Positions 1 to 12,400 of a DNA stretch of 64,000 nucleotides are shown here, one piece after another (the stretch's first letter is position 1; every line of letters starts with the position of its first letter). The DNA is taken from contig CM030705.1 of assembly GCA_017979445.1 (NCBI GenBank), positions 15,455,040-15,519,039 on the forward strand. Direction: 5' to 3'. The notes beneath the pieces are model-generated. The model was not told where the DNA came from, made no database searches, and was given only the letters and a program-made list of their open reading frames with translations. Source of the DNA: Akebia trifoliata (lineage: Eukaryota; Streptophyta; Magnoliopsida; Ranunculales; Lardizabalaceae). Made by a program: the position numbers and the translations under genes.

Positions 1-70
1 AGGATGAACAATACCGACTCTATGCTGAGTTGAAATATGCTCTAGCAAGATTTAGGGTCTATGGGGCATA

Positions 71-146
71 GACCTGTAGCTTGGTTTGACAGATTGCAAA
101 TCAACTTTGAGGTCGTGCATTCAAGTCTGCTTACTCATAAAAAAAT
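71..146 (+). repeat. tRNA-derived SINE, decayed copy
   Basis: This stretch matches the copy at 21667-21750 almost base for base (shared core GGTTTGACA, GCAAATCAACTTTGAGGTC and TTACTCAT followed by an A run). The other copy has a clear A box (TAGCTCAGTTGG) and B box (GGTTCAAATCC); here both are eroded (TAGCTTGG, GCATTCAAGTC). Old SINE copy, not a tRNA gene. Confidence 0.65.
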
Positions 147-161
147 TAGATTTAGGGTTTA

Positions 162-1048
162 TGAGGAGGAGGAAGAAGAAGAAGAAAAAGGGAAAGTTGT
201 GTCTCTATACACAACTCCTAAATGGATTTATTTAAAAAATAACGTAATATTTGTGAACAATAATATCCATACAGATATAACTAGTCATATATGAAGAAAA
301 TAGAAATAAAATGGACTAAACTACCCTTCACAACATTTTGTACTATGAATAGAAGGTCCGTCACCCTCAACAGATCGTTTAACTACCAATGTACCAACAC
401 CATTATGAAATATGAACATTTGACTTGGATCTGGTGCTTGACAAGTTGTTCCTGAAAATTGAACATCTGACTTAGGGTGTGTTTGGAAACCGAGAGTTCA
501 CTATGAGAGTTGGACTTTCAGAGATTCAACTCTCAGAAGTTCAACTCTTGAAAGTTGATGGTGAGCGTCAATTAGAACTTTGGTGTTTGAGGAGGGGAAG
601 GAAGAAGAAGAAGAAGAAAAAGGGAAAGTCGTGTCTCTATACACAACCCCTAAATGGGTTCATTTGAAAAATAATGTAATATTTGTCAACAATAATACCC
701 ATAACTGGGTTTATTTAAAAAATAACATAATATTTGTGAACAATAATATCCATATAGATATAACTAATCATATATGAAGAAAATAGAAATAAAATGGACT
801 AAACTACCCTTCACAACATTTTGTATCATGAATAGAAGGCCCTCCACCCTCAACAGGCCGTTTAACTGCCAATATACCAACACCATTATGAAATGTGAAC
901 ATGTGACTTAGATCTGGTGCTTGACAAGTTGTTCCTGAAAATTGAACATCTGACTTAGGGTGTGGTTGGAAGCCGAGAATTCACCATGAGAGTTGGACTC
1001 TCAGAGATTCAACTCTTGAAAGTTGATGGTGAGAGTCAATTAGAACTT
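162..1048. repeat. Tandem duplication of a 0.43-kb unit
   Basis: Unit 1 (162-591) and unit 2 (592-1048) run in parallel: both begin with a GAGGAGG/GAAGAA purine tract, continue through CTCTATACACAAC and the AATAGAAATAAAATGGACTA block, and end in the left end of the Harbinger-type MITE. Unit 2 is longer because a block of about 53 bp around 664-735 (containing AATATTTGTGAACAATAAT) is itself duplicated. The short open frames here simply read through the purine tracts; I see no gene. Confidence 0.85.
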
Positions 1049-1877
1049 TGGTGTTTGGTTGTTGTGAAAGTTCATTTTTTATCCTATCTTTCTTCCCCAA
1101 ATTACTAAATAAATAAATAAATAAATAAAATCAAAAACATTAAAAACCAAATCAGCAAAGGTTTTCAGAGAAGAAAGGAAATGAGTTTTATCCAAAGGGG
1201 GAAATCTCTATTAATCCAAATTAATTTTAGGTATTTGCAGAAAATTGAGAGAGAGAGAGAGAGACCATCAGGGTTTTCAACTATTACACTGTAATTGAAG
1301 CTCTAAATAGGATTCTTTTGAGTCCAATTTCAAGTTTTCAGGGTATTCGAGGATTAGGGGCATGGGAAGGAGGTGAGAATTGAATTTCTTGTGAGCAGAA
1401 GTGATTGAAGAGAAAGCGAAGAAAAGGAGGAAAAATCCAAGAGGATTCATGGAAGAAAGAACAAGAAATCGAGGATTTAAGAAATCTTTCTGGGGAATTT
1501 ATGAAGGAGTTGGAGAGATCTGAAATTATGGTAGGTGGGTTTTTAGGTTGTAGAGTTCTTGAGATTGAGAGCTCCGTTTCTTGATCCAGGTGAAATCCTA
1601 GAAATAGTTTCGTCTTCTGGTTTGAGAGAGAGAGAGAGGAGGAAGAGAGCTTACCCAGCGGATTGATGCAAACCAGTTTTGCATGAGCTGAGTATTGAGG
1701 GATGGATTTTGAACAGTTTCACATGTTGACCACATTCACCGAATTTGATGAATGTTTTAATACCCAAAAAAAGGAGAGTTCAGGGGTTGGCGAGTTGAGA
1801 ACCAGCGTTGGTTGATGAATTCAAACACCAAAAGTTGAGCAACTCTCTCACATAACTCATGGTTTTCAAACACACCC
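958..1877. mobile_element. PIF/Harbinger-type MITE with TTA target duplication
   Basis: The left end reads GGGTGTGGTTGGAAGCC and the right end, reverse-complemented, GGGTGTGTTTGAAAACC. Both ends are flanked by TTA (955-957 and 1878-1880), the 3-bp target duplication expected for PIF/Harbinger (Tourist-like) elements. The subterminal 80 bp is also loosely inverted (GAGTTG, AACTTTGGTGTTTG). No transposase frame is present. Inside are small microsatellites: (AAAT)n at about 1104-1130 and (GA)n at about 1248-1263 and 1625-1640. A second copy of the left end at 475 belongs to the tandem duplication. Confidence 0.75.
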
Positions 1878-2430
1878 TTAAAATTTGTCATGTTAACAGT
1901 TCTACCATAGAAATCATGGATGCCCAATGGTTGTTTGTTAACAAATCTAAGCTGCTCCCCCAAAGTGTAACACCACATTACAAGCTAAAGGTAACTCCTA
2001 GTGTTTGTGCAGTTCACTGATGCTTGGTTTATCGGAGTAAAAAAAAAATAATGATACACCAGACCCATGTTATCTACACTCTAAAAATCATGGTAGACCA
2101 GATCCAATTTTAACACTCATAAACAATTAGGCCAGTTTAACTTACATGTTCTGAATAAACACCACCAAAAGGAAATAACTAAAAATAAAAAGAAAGGTCA
2201 TAATTAAATAGCAACAAAACAACAGAAGCCGACTGACAACCATAACAACAATGATTTACTATAAACTAACAGTTGAATCCAATAACAATTGACATTAAAT
2301 CTTTGACAAATGCAAACTAACAAACAAAAAGAACACAAAAAAAGAACCAACTCATCCCAATGTAAGCTCTCTTGATTGTAAAGAGAATAACACAAACATC
2401 ATGATTGGATAAAGTGGGATCCCCACACAC

Positions 2431-2473
2431 CTCATACTTTGAGCAGTTCACCCACCTTGATAAGGCTGACCAT
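2431..2473 (-). CDS. WD40 gene exon 10 (last exon inside window)
   Basis: 43 bp coding [15 protein letters not shown], joined to exon 9 through a split AGA codon; acceptor GGTGCAG, donor GAG|GTGTGTGG. No further exon or stop was found down to base 1. Confidence 0.85.
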
Positions 2474-3392
2474 CTGCACCCAAGATGTAGAACACATTAA
2501 CATAGAATGTTCCAAAAAATGTAATTAATAGCTAAATGAGCTCTCTTGCTTTAAAAGATATACCCTTGTCCGTAATAGACATATTCATTGCCACATCAAA
2601 CCTTAAGCATTTGTTCATTAATTGATTTTCCAATATCCTATGATCCAAACATGTTCTCAAGAAAAGAAAACTTCGAGAAAAAAGGGCACCCATTGAGAGA
2701 TGCAGCTTGACAAAAATATGACTGTCACAAACCTGCGAGGATCATAGATGGTTACAGTACGATCAGATCCACCAACTGCAATATTCCCTGCTGAAGAGCC
2801 GCAAACAGCATAAAAGATGTCTCCAGGGGAACCACAGATGCGTTGTACACAGCCGCCATTCTCCTTTGTTCTCAAGTCCCATATGGTTAACTGCAGTTCC
2901 CAAAGTGTGTAGCAGAATCAATTTAGTGGCAGTGTAAAAATAAAAGCTCATAGACAAGTGGACTAAAATGTGCATAACGCAAAGAGTCGCAATCCAGAAC
3001 AGTGTCCTGTTCCTATAGCAACATACAGTGTCTACATGGCACTTTTTGGTTGGAGATTAAAAACATTGGGCTGCGTGCCACGTAGAATATGGCTAGATTA
3101 GGAGCCCAATGTGTTTTAAACTCCTACCAAAAGGTACCATGTAGACACTGTTCCTATTCTAGAGAAACGGGACACTGTTCTGCATCCAGATTCAATGCAA
3201 AAAACCAGACCTGGCAGCCTTCAGCAACTGCTAATATAGAACTTTCATTCCCAGGAAATGAACTTGGAAGAAAGCTTAACGAAGATGGATACCACAAGCT
3301 GCAACATAACCATGTCAAGAACAAAAGAAAACATCCAAAAGAGCACTTACAAGCAAGACTGGTGCATGTGTGTTTAACAAACAAAAGATATA

Positions 3393-3430
<38 letters not shown>

Positions 3431-6400
3431 ATGCAACGGTTGTGTTCTCAATGTTTATCCTCCATAAAGAGGGGTTCAGATTCAATCTTACATATATACT
3501 GAGGACAACTTTCAATTTTATTGCCTCTTCTCCTCTTCCCTTTCCAAAAATACCTGTTCAACTTTATATATAACCTTTTCCCTCGCTTCCACCTTTTCCA
3601 ATAATATCCCTTCAATTTTATTGATTTTTCTCTTCTACACCTTTTCCAATAATATCCCTCCAACTTTATTGTCTTTCCTATTCTACTCCTTTAACCCCCA
3701 AAGAGGATGCCCATGCCAACATAGTCACCATGTTGGGATTCAGGAATAAGTCGGCAAAGGAAAATTTTGAAAAATCTGGTAAATCGGGAAAAAAATCAAA
3801 ATAAGTAGGGAAAAAATCGAGCTAGGGCTAGTGTAGTGTAATTATTCCTAACAGGCAGTGCTATCATGTTAGATCATCAAATCTTATATTAAATAACAAT
3901 TATAAATCACCAACAAGGCTTTCATTTCCAAAAATCCGTTTTCAATTTCGACAATTTTGAAAAATTACTTTTCTGACACTTTGCCAAATTTTGACAGCTT
4001 CTCAGCTTTTATGCCTTATGGTTTTATCGTGGTTTCCGAGCCTTTTGACTCAACCAAAACCATATAATGAAATTGGTTGATGTCTTATGGGCCTCGAATA
4101 ACTTTAAAAACAAATATACTTTGATAGATAGGTAGGAATTTAGACGATGGGTTAATCGATTAATTGATGAATGGATATGGAGAAATTTACATGGGATTAT
4201 TGCATGATGAAATTTGGAAAAAGTTCAACAATGTTTATAGGTGTTTAATTCCAATAAGATCCATCAATTTCACTAATTTGTAAAATTATAAACAAAGTTA
4301 GAAGAAATAACATCAACAAGAATGAGAAATTGATATCATCCATGTCCACAACAAATAACCATATGTTTATAACACATTCAAGGCTTATATTGTGCTGATT
4401 AAAATCGTCAAAATCAATGTTATCCTCAGTTGCATCATCATTATAATATGTTTTATCGGTAAAATTGTTACCATCATCTTCATCAAGGCCAAGTCCTCTT
4501 ACTAGTGCATCAAAGCCATCTTTTGTTTTTCATGATTTAAACGTAAAGATAGTGATTTAATTGCATAATTTGCAGAAATCATGTCTTAAAGAAAAAGTCG
4601 TGATTAAATCAGTGAAGGTAAAAGTCATGATTTAATACTTTTTCAACGATTCAGATAATTTGGTGACTATGCATGCCAATAGGCACAGGAAAACTTAGTA
4701 TATATATATATATATATACTACCTATGCATATGGACCGCAAGATCAAGTGGCACCCAGAAATAAGATCGGATGCCACATGGAACTAAAGCATAATTGATG
4801 ATACTTATTAATAAGAGTTTCATTAGTCTAGGAAACTGTGAACAAATATAATAAAGGTCAGTCATGGCAATAATTCAAAGGACTCATTCTCTTACTAGAT
4901 ATAAAATAAGTATAATAATATTAAAATATTAATTGCGTAGAATGTCAATATATCATGAGATTTGGGGTAAATTTGGTCACCTTGACCCAAAGCCATAAAA
5001 CATCCCCACTCAAAACGAGATCACATATGAAGATGGCACACCATACAGAGAATAGTCATCCATAATTATATATACGAACTAGTTGATCAATGAAGAACAT
5101 ATGTTTAAGATGATTTATGCTAGCATTTCAGTTAATGATAACATGATGTATAGAAATATAAAAACGAAAAAATAAGTTAAAAATCTGAAAAGATAGATGA
5201 ATGTGGATTTGCATAGAGAATTTGAGCAACAAGAGCAATTTAGCGACATATACAACACTTACGTACGTAGACTCCTAATATGAATATCCTGGTCATAAAT
5301 ATCAATGCTTTTGCAGAAGCTGCGGGCCACAACTGCCTGGAAAGATAAAACCGTCAGTGGAAATAAGACAGCTTCGCATAAGCACCAGAGAAACTTTAGG
5401 TGTATACCTTATCAGGAAAAAAAAATTATTTGGTAAATAATCTAATCCAAGATACATAAAAGATGATTTCATCAATAACAAACTTGCTCTCATAAAATTT
5501 TGATGGTCGATTTAAATGTGGTTTCCATCTATCTTTTCAAAAATTGAGGCATGAAGCAAGGTGCTTAATTGGCCAATGCCTCGATAAAAAAAAAGCCTCA
5601 CAGATTTTTAAAATAATAATATAACATATACTAATAATTAATACAAAAAATTGAAAAATTAGGATAGCCACCACATATTTCCAAATTGCTAGTTTCAAAT
5701 CCACTGAATCATATTCCAATTTTTAATTCCCTAAACTAATAATAATATAAAGTATTATACTTCAGTAAAAAAGAAATAGTTATATTTGAATAATTGAAAG
5801 TTTCTATGAGAAATAAAAAATGCAACTGAATATTATTTTCTTTTCAATTTTCTCTGTGCAATACTAAATACTACAATAATTTATTTACGAATCAAATCAC
5901 TTTTCAATGATTTTCTTTTCATGCATTTTTATTTTTTATTTGAATTTATTGAAGTGTTATAACCTAACTCTAATATCAAGTGAAGATCAAGAAATCAAAG
6001 ACGAAGTGAAAAGAAGAGAGAGAAGAGAAGAATTAAGAAGAAGAGGGAGAGAGGGGGAGAGAGAGAGAGAGAGTAAAACTCAATGGTTAGGCCTCTCCTC
6101 TAGATGCTTTTATTATGTTGAAAGTATTGTGGGGCCCACTTACACAACTTAAGTAGTGGGCCCACCAATTCATAAACACTAAAAAAATAAATAAAAAGAA
6201 CTTTAACAATATGCTAGTGGTAATAGAGAAATATACTAAAGAAGAAAGAAAGGAATAAGAATAGGAAAGATGCATACAAGAAGAAATATATAATGAAAAA
6301 AATAAAAAATAAAATTTGATGGGAGGCGTACTCCTCAATCACACCTCAAACAAAGGTGTATGCATTTTGGGCACCTCTTGGTCTAAGGCTTGTGCCAAAC

Positions 6401-9400
6401 TACATTCATGTTTCATCCTTACGTGATGCAGGATGATGCAACTAGCCTAAAATGATGACTTTGAGATTAGGCTAAATTACCAAGAACAAGGAAAATCATA
6501 AAATAAGCTAATTTAACATTAAATTTAAGAGAAAATCTAGTAAAAGATTAAGAAAGGGTTCTAGGCTAATTATAGTCCTACAAGGCTAATCCCTAAAATA
6601 TGGAGTGAGGTGAAAGGATATTTTGCAATTCCACTAGCCTAGAGTTTCAAATCAATAACAAATTTGGATTCCATTGAACCTTTCAAGGATTTCAAAGAAT
6701 AATTAGGCCCATAGAGTTTTTTTTTTTGTGGGGGACGGTGAGGGGAGAAAAGGAAATTTGTTTTAAGATTGGGTTAAGGATTTGGGCTAGATAAGGTAAA
6801 CCCAAAAGCAAAATATATATATTTTTTTTCTCGCAATTACGATGGGATAGATGAAAAGGGTAAAGGTTAAGGTTTATAGGGTAATGATTAAAGGTTAAGA
6901 GAAGGGAGAAAGGATTAAGTGTTGAGGTTTGTAAGTTTCAAGAATCAAGAAAGGGATTTTAAGAATCAAGAATTCAAGTTTTTTTTGGAAAAAAATCAAG
7001 CAAACAATTTATGGATTGGTTTCTTGAAACTTAAAAGGATTAAAAAGTTCTTGATGGTACAAATAAAATAAAAAAATGTAGAACATATGGATTAATGAAG
7101 AGATAGAGAATAAAAAGGCAATTAAAGAAGGAAAAAAAAATGATATTTACTTTGAAATCACCCCAATGATTTCCATGGTAACAATTACATTGAATGCATC
7201 AACATTCAAAAGAAAAAAGAGACTTGTAATTTCCTTTATTCCATTCATCCTCTCTCAATAAATACAATCTATAAATAAGGAAAATCAACTGAGAGTCCTA
7301 ATAAAACCAAAATACCTAATTTTTGTAATTCTCTCTCCTAAATTTTCAACCTCAATAAACTTAAATAAAACACGTCCTAAAGTTAACAAACTGCCTCTAA
7401 ATATTATACTAAGACCATGAGCCAATAAAACATGAAAATAAGCTCAAAAACATTAAAATAATGCCCTAAAACAGAAGATTTTAAGAAGGAAAAAGTCAAG
7501 TCTCTTTGTGAGAGCTTAGCATGAATTTATATTAATTAAAAGAATTAAAAGATAGAAAAGTCCTTCCAAATAAGAAATAAATAAAACTATCAATACTAAA
7601 TAATTATAACTAAAATAGCAATTAGATTATTTCCAATACCCTCCCTCAAGTTGGAGCGAATATATCAACTAAACTCAGCTTGACAATGTGAGAATTAGTG
7701 ATGGACGGACCAACAGACATCGTAAGCATATTGACAAACTGATTTGAAGAAGGAACGAAGACTATCTGAAGATCACCAGATCGAACTTTTTCTATGAGAA
7801 AGTGAATATCAACCTCAATATGCTTAGTTCTTTCATGAATAACTGAGTCAGAAGCAAGCATAATAGCAGACTTGTTATCACAGAACAAAGTAGAAGAACC
7901 AGAAACAGGAAAACCCAACTCTGTCAACAAAGATCGAAGTCAAATTAGTTCACATGTACCAAGGGCCATAACACGATACTCAGCTTTAGCATAAGAACGA
8001 GATACCGCATTCTATTTCTTACTTTTCCACGAGATACGATTATTACTTTTTCACTAGATACATTCTGTTTAGAGATAGATCTCTTGTCTGGGAAAGAGCC
8101 AGCATAATCAACATCTATAAAACAAGACAAATGCGGTTGAACAGTGGAAAAGTAAAAAAGCCCAAGACTAGGACGTGACTTCAAGTAGCGAAGAATGTGA
8201 TAAACTGCATCAAGATGAGAAGTACACGGAATATGTATGAACTGGCTAACCACAATGACCGCAAAGGACAAGTCCGGTCTAATGTTAATTAGATAAATCA
8301 GATGACGTACAAGTCTCTGATAAGAAGGATCCGATAAAAGATTGCAAGACTCAGCTTGAAGACAATGATTTTGATCTATAGGAGAGGAAACAAGATGACA
8401 ATTAAGCATCCCAATATCCTAAAGCAGATCCAATGTGTATTTACGCTGAGATAGTGATATACCACAGCGAGAACAAGCCACTTCTATCCCCAATAAGTAG
8501 TTGAGTGGACCCAAGTCTTTAACCTCAAAAACAAAACTTAACAGCGACTTAACCCTGCCAATCCACTGTGCAGCATCTCCAGACATAATGATGTCATTTA
8601 CATAGACCAAAATAATAGTGCAACGACCATCCACCCCTCGATGAACAAAGCAAGTATGATCTGAGTGACATCTAAAAAACTCCATAGATAGAATAACTTC
8701 AGAAAACCGTTGAAACCAAGCTCGCGACGGCTGCTTTAGGCCATACAATGATTTAAGAAGATGACATACCTTCCCAGAATATTCCCCTTGAAGACGAAAC
8801 CCTAGAGGAGGGTCCATATAAATAACTTCAATCAAATCACCATTCAGAAATACGTTCTTCACATCAAGTTGGTGAAGTAGCTAGAAGTTACACGCAACTA
8901 GTGAAATAAGAAGTCGAACAGTGAAGAGTTTGGCGACGAGCAAACATGGCACCAAAATCTTTTCCTGGGGTCTGTGTAAACCCCTTAGCAATTAGGTGTG
9001 CCTTATACTGATCAACAGTACCATCAACGAGATATTTCACAGTGAAGAACCATTTACAACCAACGGTCCGCTCCCTAGATGGAAGAATAACAAACTCCCA
9101 ATTATTATTGTTCTGTAAAGCATCCATTTCAGCAGTCATAGCTTTAGTCCACTAAAGGTCTCGCAAAACCTCTGATATAGACCGATGAACTCGAATAGAA
9201 TCAATGGCTGCAAGGAAGGCATGATAAGAGGAAGAAAGACCCTGATAGGAAAAAAATTGGACAATAGGATGATCAGTAACACACCCCCGCTTACCTTTGC
9301 AAAGGACAATAGGTAGGTGAGAATCAGAAATAGAAGAGACAAAAACATGTATATGTGTGGAGGTAGAAGGTGGTATACCTAAATCCAAAAAGAAGGTTGG

Positions 9401-12400
9401 CAAGGGTGTAGAGGGGTGAAGGTGACGAGTATAGACCTTAAGTGGTGGCAAAGATGGAAGAAAAACTGGAGAAGGCAACACTATAAGAGACGAGTCCTGC
9501 AAAGTAGATGTGGCATGAAAGTATAGAACATTTTCAAAGAAAGTAACATCAAGAGAGTGGATGACACGATGAGAAACTAGATCGTAATACCGATACCCCT
9601 TAGACATAAAGGAGTAATCCAAGAAAACACATCGAATGACTATCATCCAATTTTGTACGATTGGGTGTCTTGTCTTGAGCAAAGCATGTGAACCCAAAGA
9701 CTCGAGGTGTAATAAGGAAAATAATGCTATCAGATTGAAGGACATGAAGAGGCACCTGTCCCTCTAAGGTGCGACTTGGAACACAGTTAAGAAAAAAACC
9801 GTAGTGAAGACTGGTATATTCCAATATGTCTTTGAAACATGCATTTCACGAAGAAGACAACAATGTTCATGAAGTGGAGATTCTTACGTTCCGCCATCCC
9901 GTTTTGCTCAAGAATATAAGGACAAGTCAACTGGTGAAGCATACCATGCTCATAAAGATGGGAGCGACTCCCATCAGATATATACTCCCCCCTATTATCA
10001 GACCTAAGGGATTTAACAGTTATATTATACCGATTCTGAATCATTTTAAGATAGTTAACAAAAATTGGGAGCACCTTAGAATGAGAACACATCAGATAAA
10101 CTCAAGTGCAACGAGAATAGTTATCTATAAATGTAACATAATATCGATGACCATTAAAAGCAATAACAAGGGAAGGTCCCTACACATCAGAATTAACTAA
10201 ATCAAATATTGCATTAAATTGATGCATACGAGGAATATAAGAAGTATGTGTGTTTAGAAAGTTCACAAGGAACACTGAATTCTATGTCACTACAGGTAAT
10301 TTTTAAAGGAGGAAATAAAGAACATGAGTATTGAAAATTGGCATGTACAAAGTGAGCATGCCATAAATCTAAAGTTTGTGATGAAAATATATGGCTCCCA
10401 GAGGATGGAAGCACAGAAGCCAGAGCAACAGTAGGCTAAGATCCAAACAAGTATAGCCCATCCCTCTCATACCCCTTGCCAAAAATCCTCTTTTAAGTCA
10501 GATCCTGAAAAATACAGTGAGTAGGAAAAAAAGGTAATTGAGCAATTATGACATAGTAATACTACTGACAAACAAAAGATTAAGAGATAGGTGAGGGACA
10601 TGAAGCACAGAATCGAGAGAAATCCTAGAGGATAAAGAGATGATACCCATGTTGTGGATGGGTGTAAGAGATCCATCAACAAGACGAACCTTCCTATAGG
10701 TGGTGGGAAAAGTAGAAAAAGTAAAATGGCTAGACTCACCGGTTATGTGATCAGAGGCACCAAAATCAATAACCCATGTCAGAGGAGTAGACTTAGACTA
10801 AGTGACATTGAATGCAGAAGATGTACCTAGCGTCGTAGTAACAGAGGCCATAGTCGAAAAGGGGTAAGTGTGAGTATGAATCTGATCCCGGACAATAGCG
10901 ACAATTTGAGTCTGTAGTTGTTGCAAGTCAATCGTGCCAAGTGAAGATGGAGAATTAGTGAAAAGAATAAATAATGACTCCATTGTAGCAACACGAGGAG
11001 CAGTCTGTCCCAAAGACGAAGTGGAGGAAGGTCGTGATATCAGATGATGATAGAATTGAAAACAGTGGACCTTCTCATGGCCAGTCTTCTGTTAATGATT
11101 GCAACGAAGGCCACTCCCTTTACCACGACTACCACGACCACAATTCCCTGATTTAGGAGTACGAGAGTCGGAGAAACTTGAGTTGGCAGCTAAGGCCATA
11201 TGATTTGTAGCTGGAGCAGAAAAAATGCTAGGGATTTGAGTCTGAGGAGAAGCAATATAGCAACGACGCTCATCATTGTCAATAGTCGCAAATATCTCAA
11301 ATAGAAAAGGTAAAGGATTGGTATTGAGGATCTGTGTCCAAAATGTCTCAAACTCTGGACGTAGACCTATAAGAAACTAGTAAGTCTGATGTCGAGCAAT
11401 CCTCTTAATCACATAACCAACTGCCTCTGAAAATAACTCAGTCATAGACTCATAATGAGAGTTCATCCTAACGTGACTGAAGAAATCCAAAGTAATCGGC
11501 TACACTCTAAGTCCCTTAGGTAGCCTTGGCAATGTCTCAATGACGCTCATAAATCCTCGAGTCATTTCTGGCATAGGTGTATATCTGAGTAAGTGCTGAC
11601 CATAAAGATGGAACTGTCTCATGATTCATGAACATAGTATAGATGCGCTGTTCCATGGAGTTAAATAACCACCCAAGGATAGTACAGTTGTTGATCCCCT
11701 ATGATTCAAATTTAGGATCAGTAAGTGGTAGTTTAGTTACAGTCCCAGAGAGCCATCCAGATTTCCCTCTATTACCTAGAAAGAGTCGCACAGATCGCAA
11801 CCATGACTAAAAGTTTCGACCATCGAGAATAACAGTGGTAATACGTGGGGCTCAAGAGTTAGACCCAAAGATTGTAGTGTAAGTCGTAAGTCGTAATTGC
11901 TTGTTTCGAAGTCATTGCTTTGGTTCAAAGGGAGGTCTAAAGAAGAAATTTGGAGGCCTAAAAAATAGAACTTTATGGGCACCCTAAGTGCAATCGCAAA
12001 TGTTGTCTAAATTTACGCACGCAAGTATACGTATCGAAACAAGTAATAAAGTGATAAGAAAGTATCGTTCCCACGGAGACGAAATACCAATCTATTGCTA
12101 ATTACCAATTTATCTCAATCTAATTTTATCCAAATAAAAGTAAAAATAGGATTTAAAATTAAACAAGAAAATAACACAGATAATAAATTTGAAGTTTAAA
12201 ATCAATGAGTGATGAAATCTAGGTTTATAATTTCCCCCAAACAATCCACTTGATTAAATTCTCCTTCCCTCTATGATAAATTAATCCACTATGATTGTCA
12301 TCCAAGAACACTAAATTCTCTACAAGCCTCTTCCGATGGTCATGTAAAAATACCCTTCTAGACTAACTCCCTATATGCCTATGAAAATTAAATCAAGAAT

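Noticed and set aside
580..777. Small glutamate/lysine-rich protein
   Set aside because: Frame runs through a GAAGAAG purine tract and is present in two tandem repeat units with different readings.
3089..3502. Plus-strand 137-codon frame
   Set aside because: Antisense to WD40 exon 8 and ends in the (TA)n microsatellite (YIYIYI); a shadow frame.
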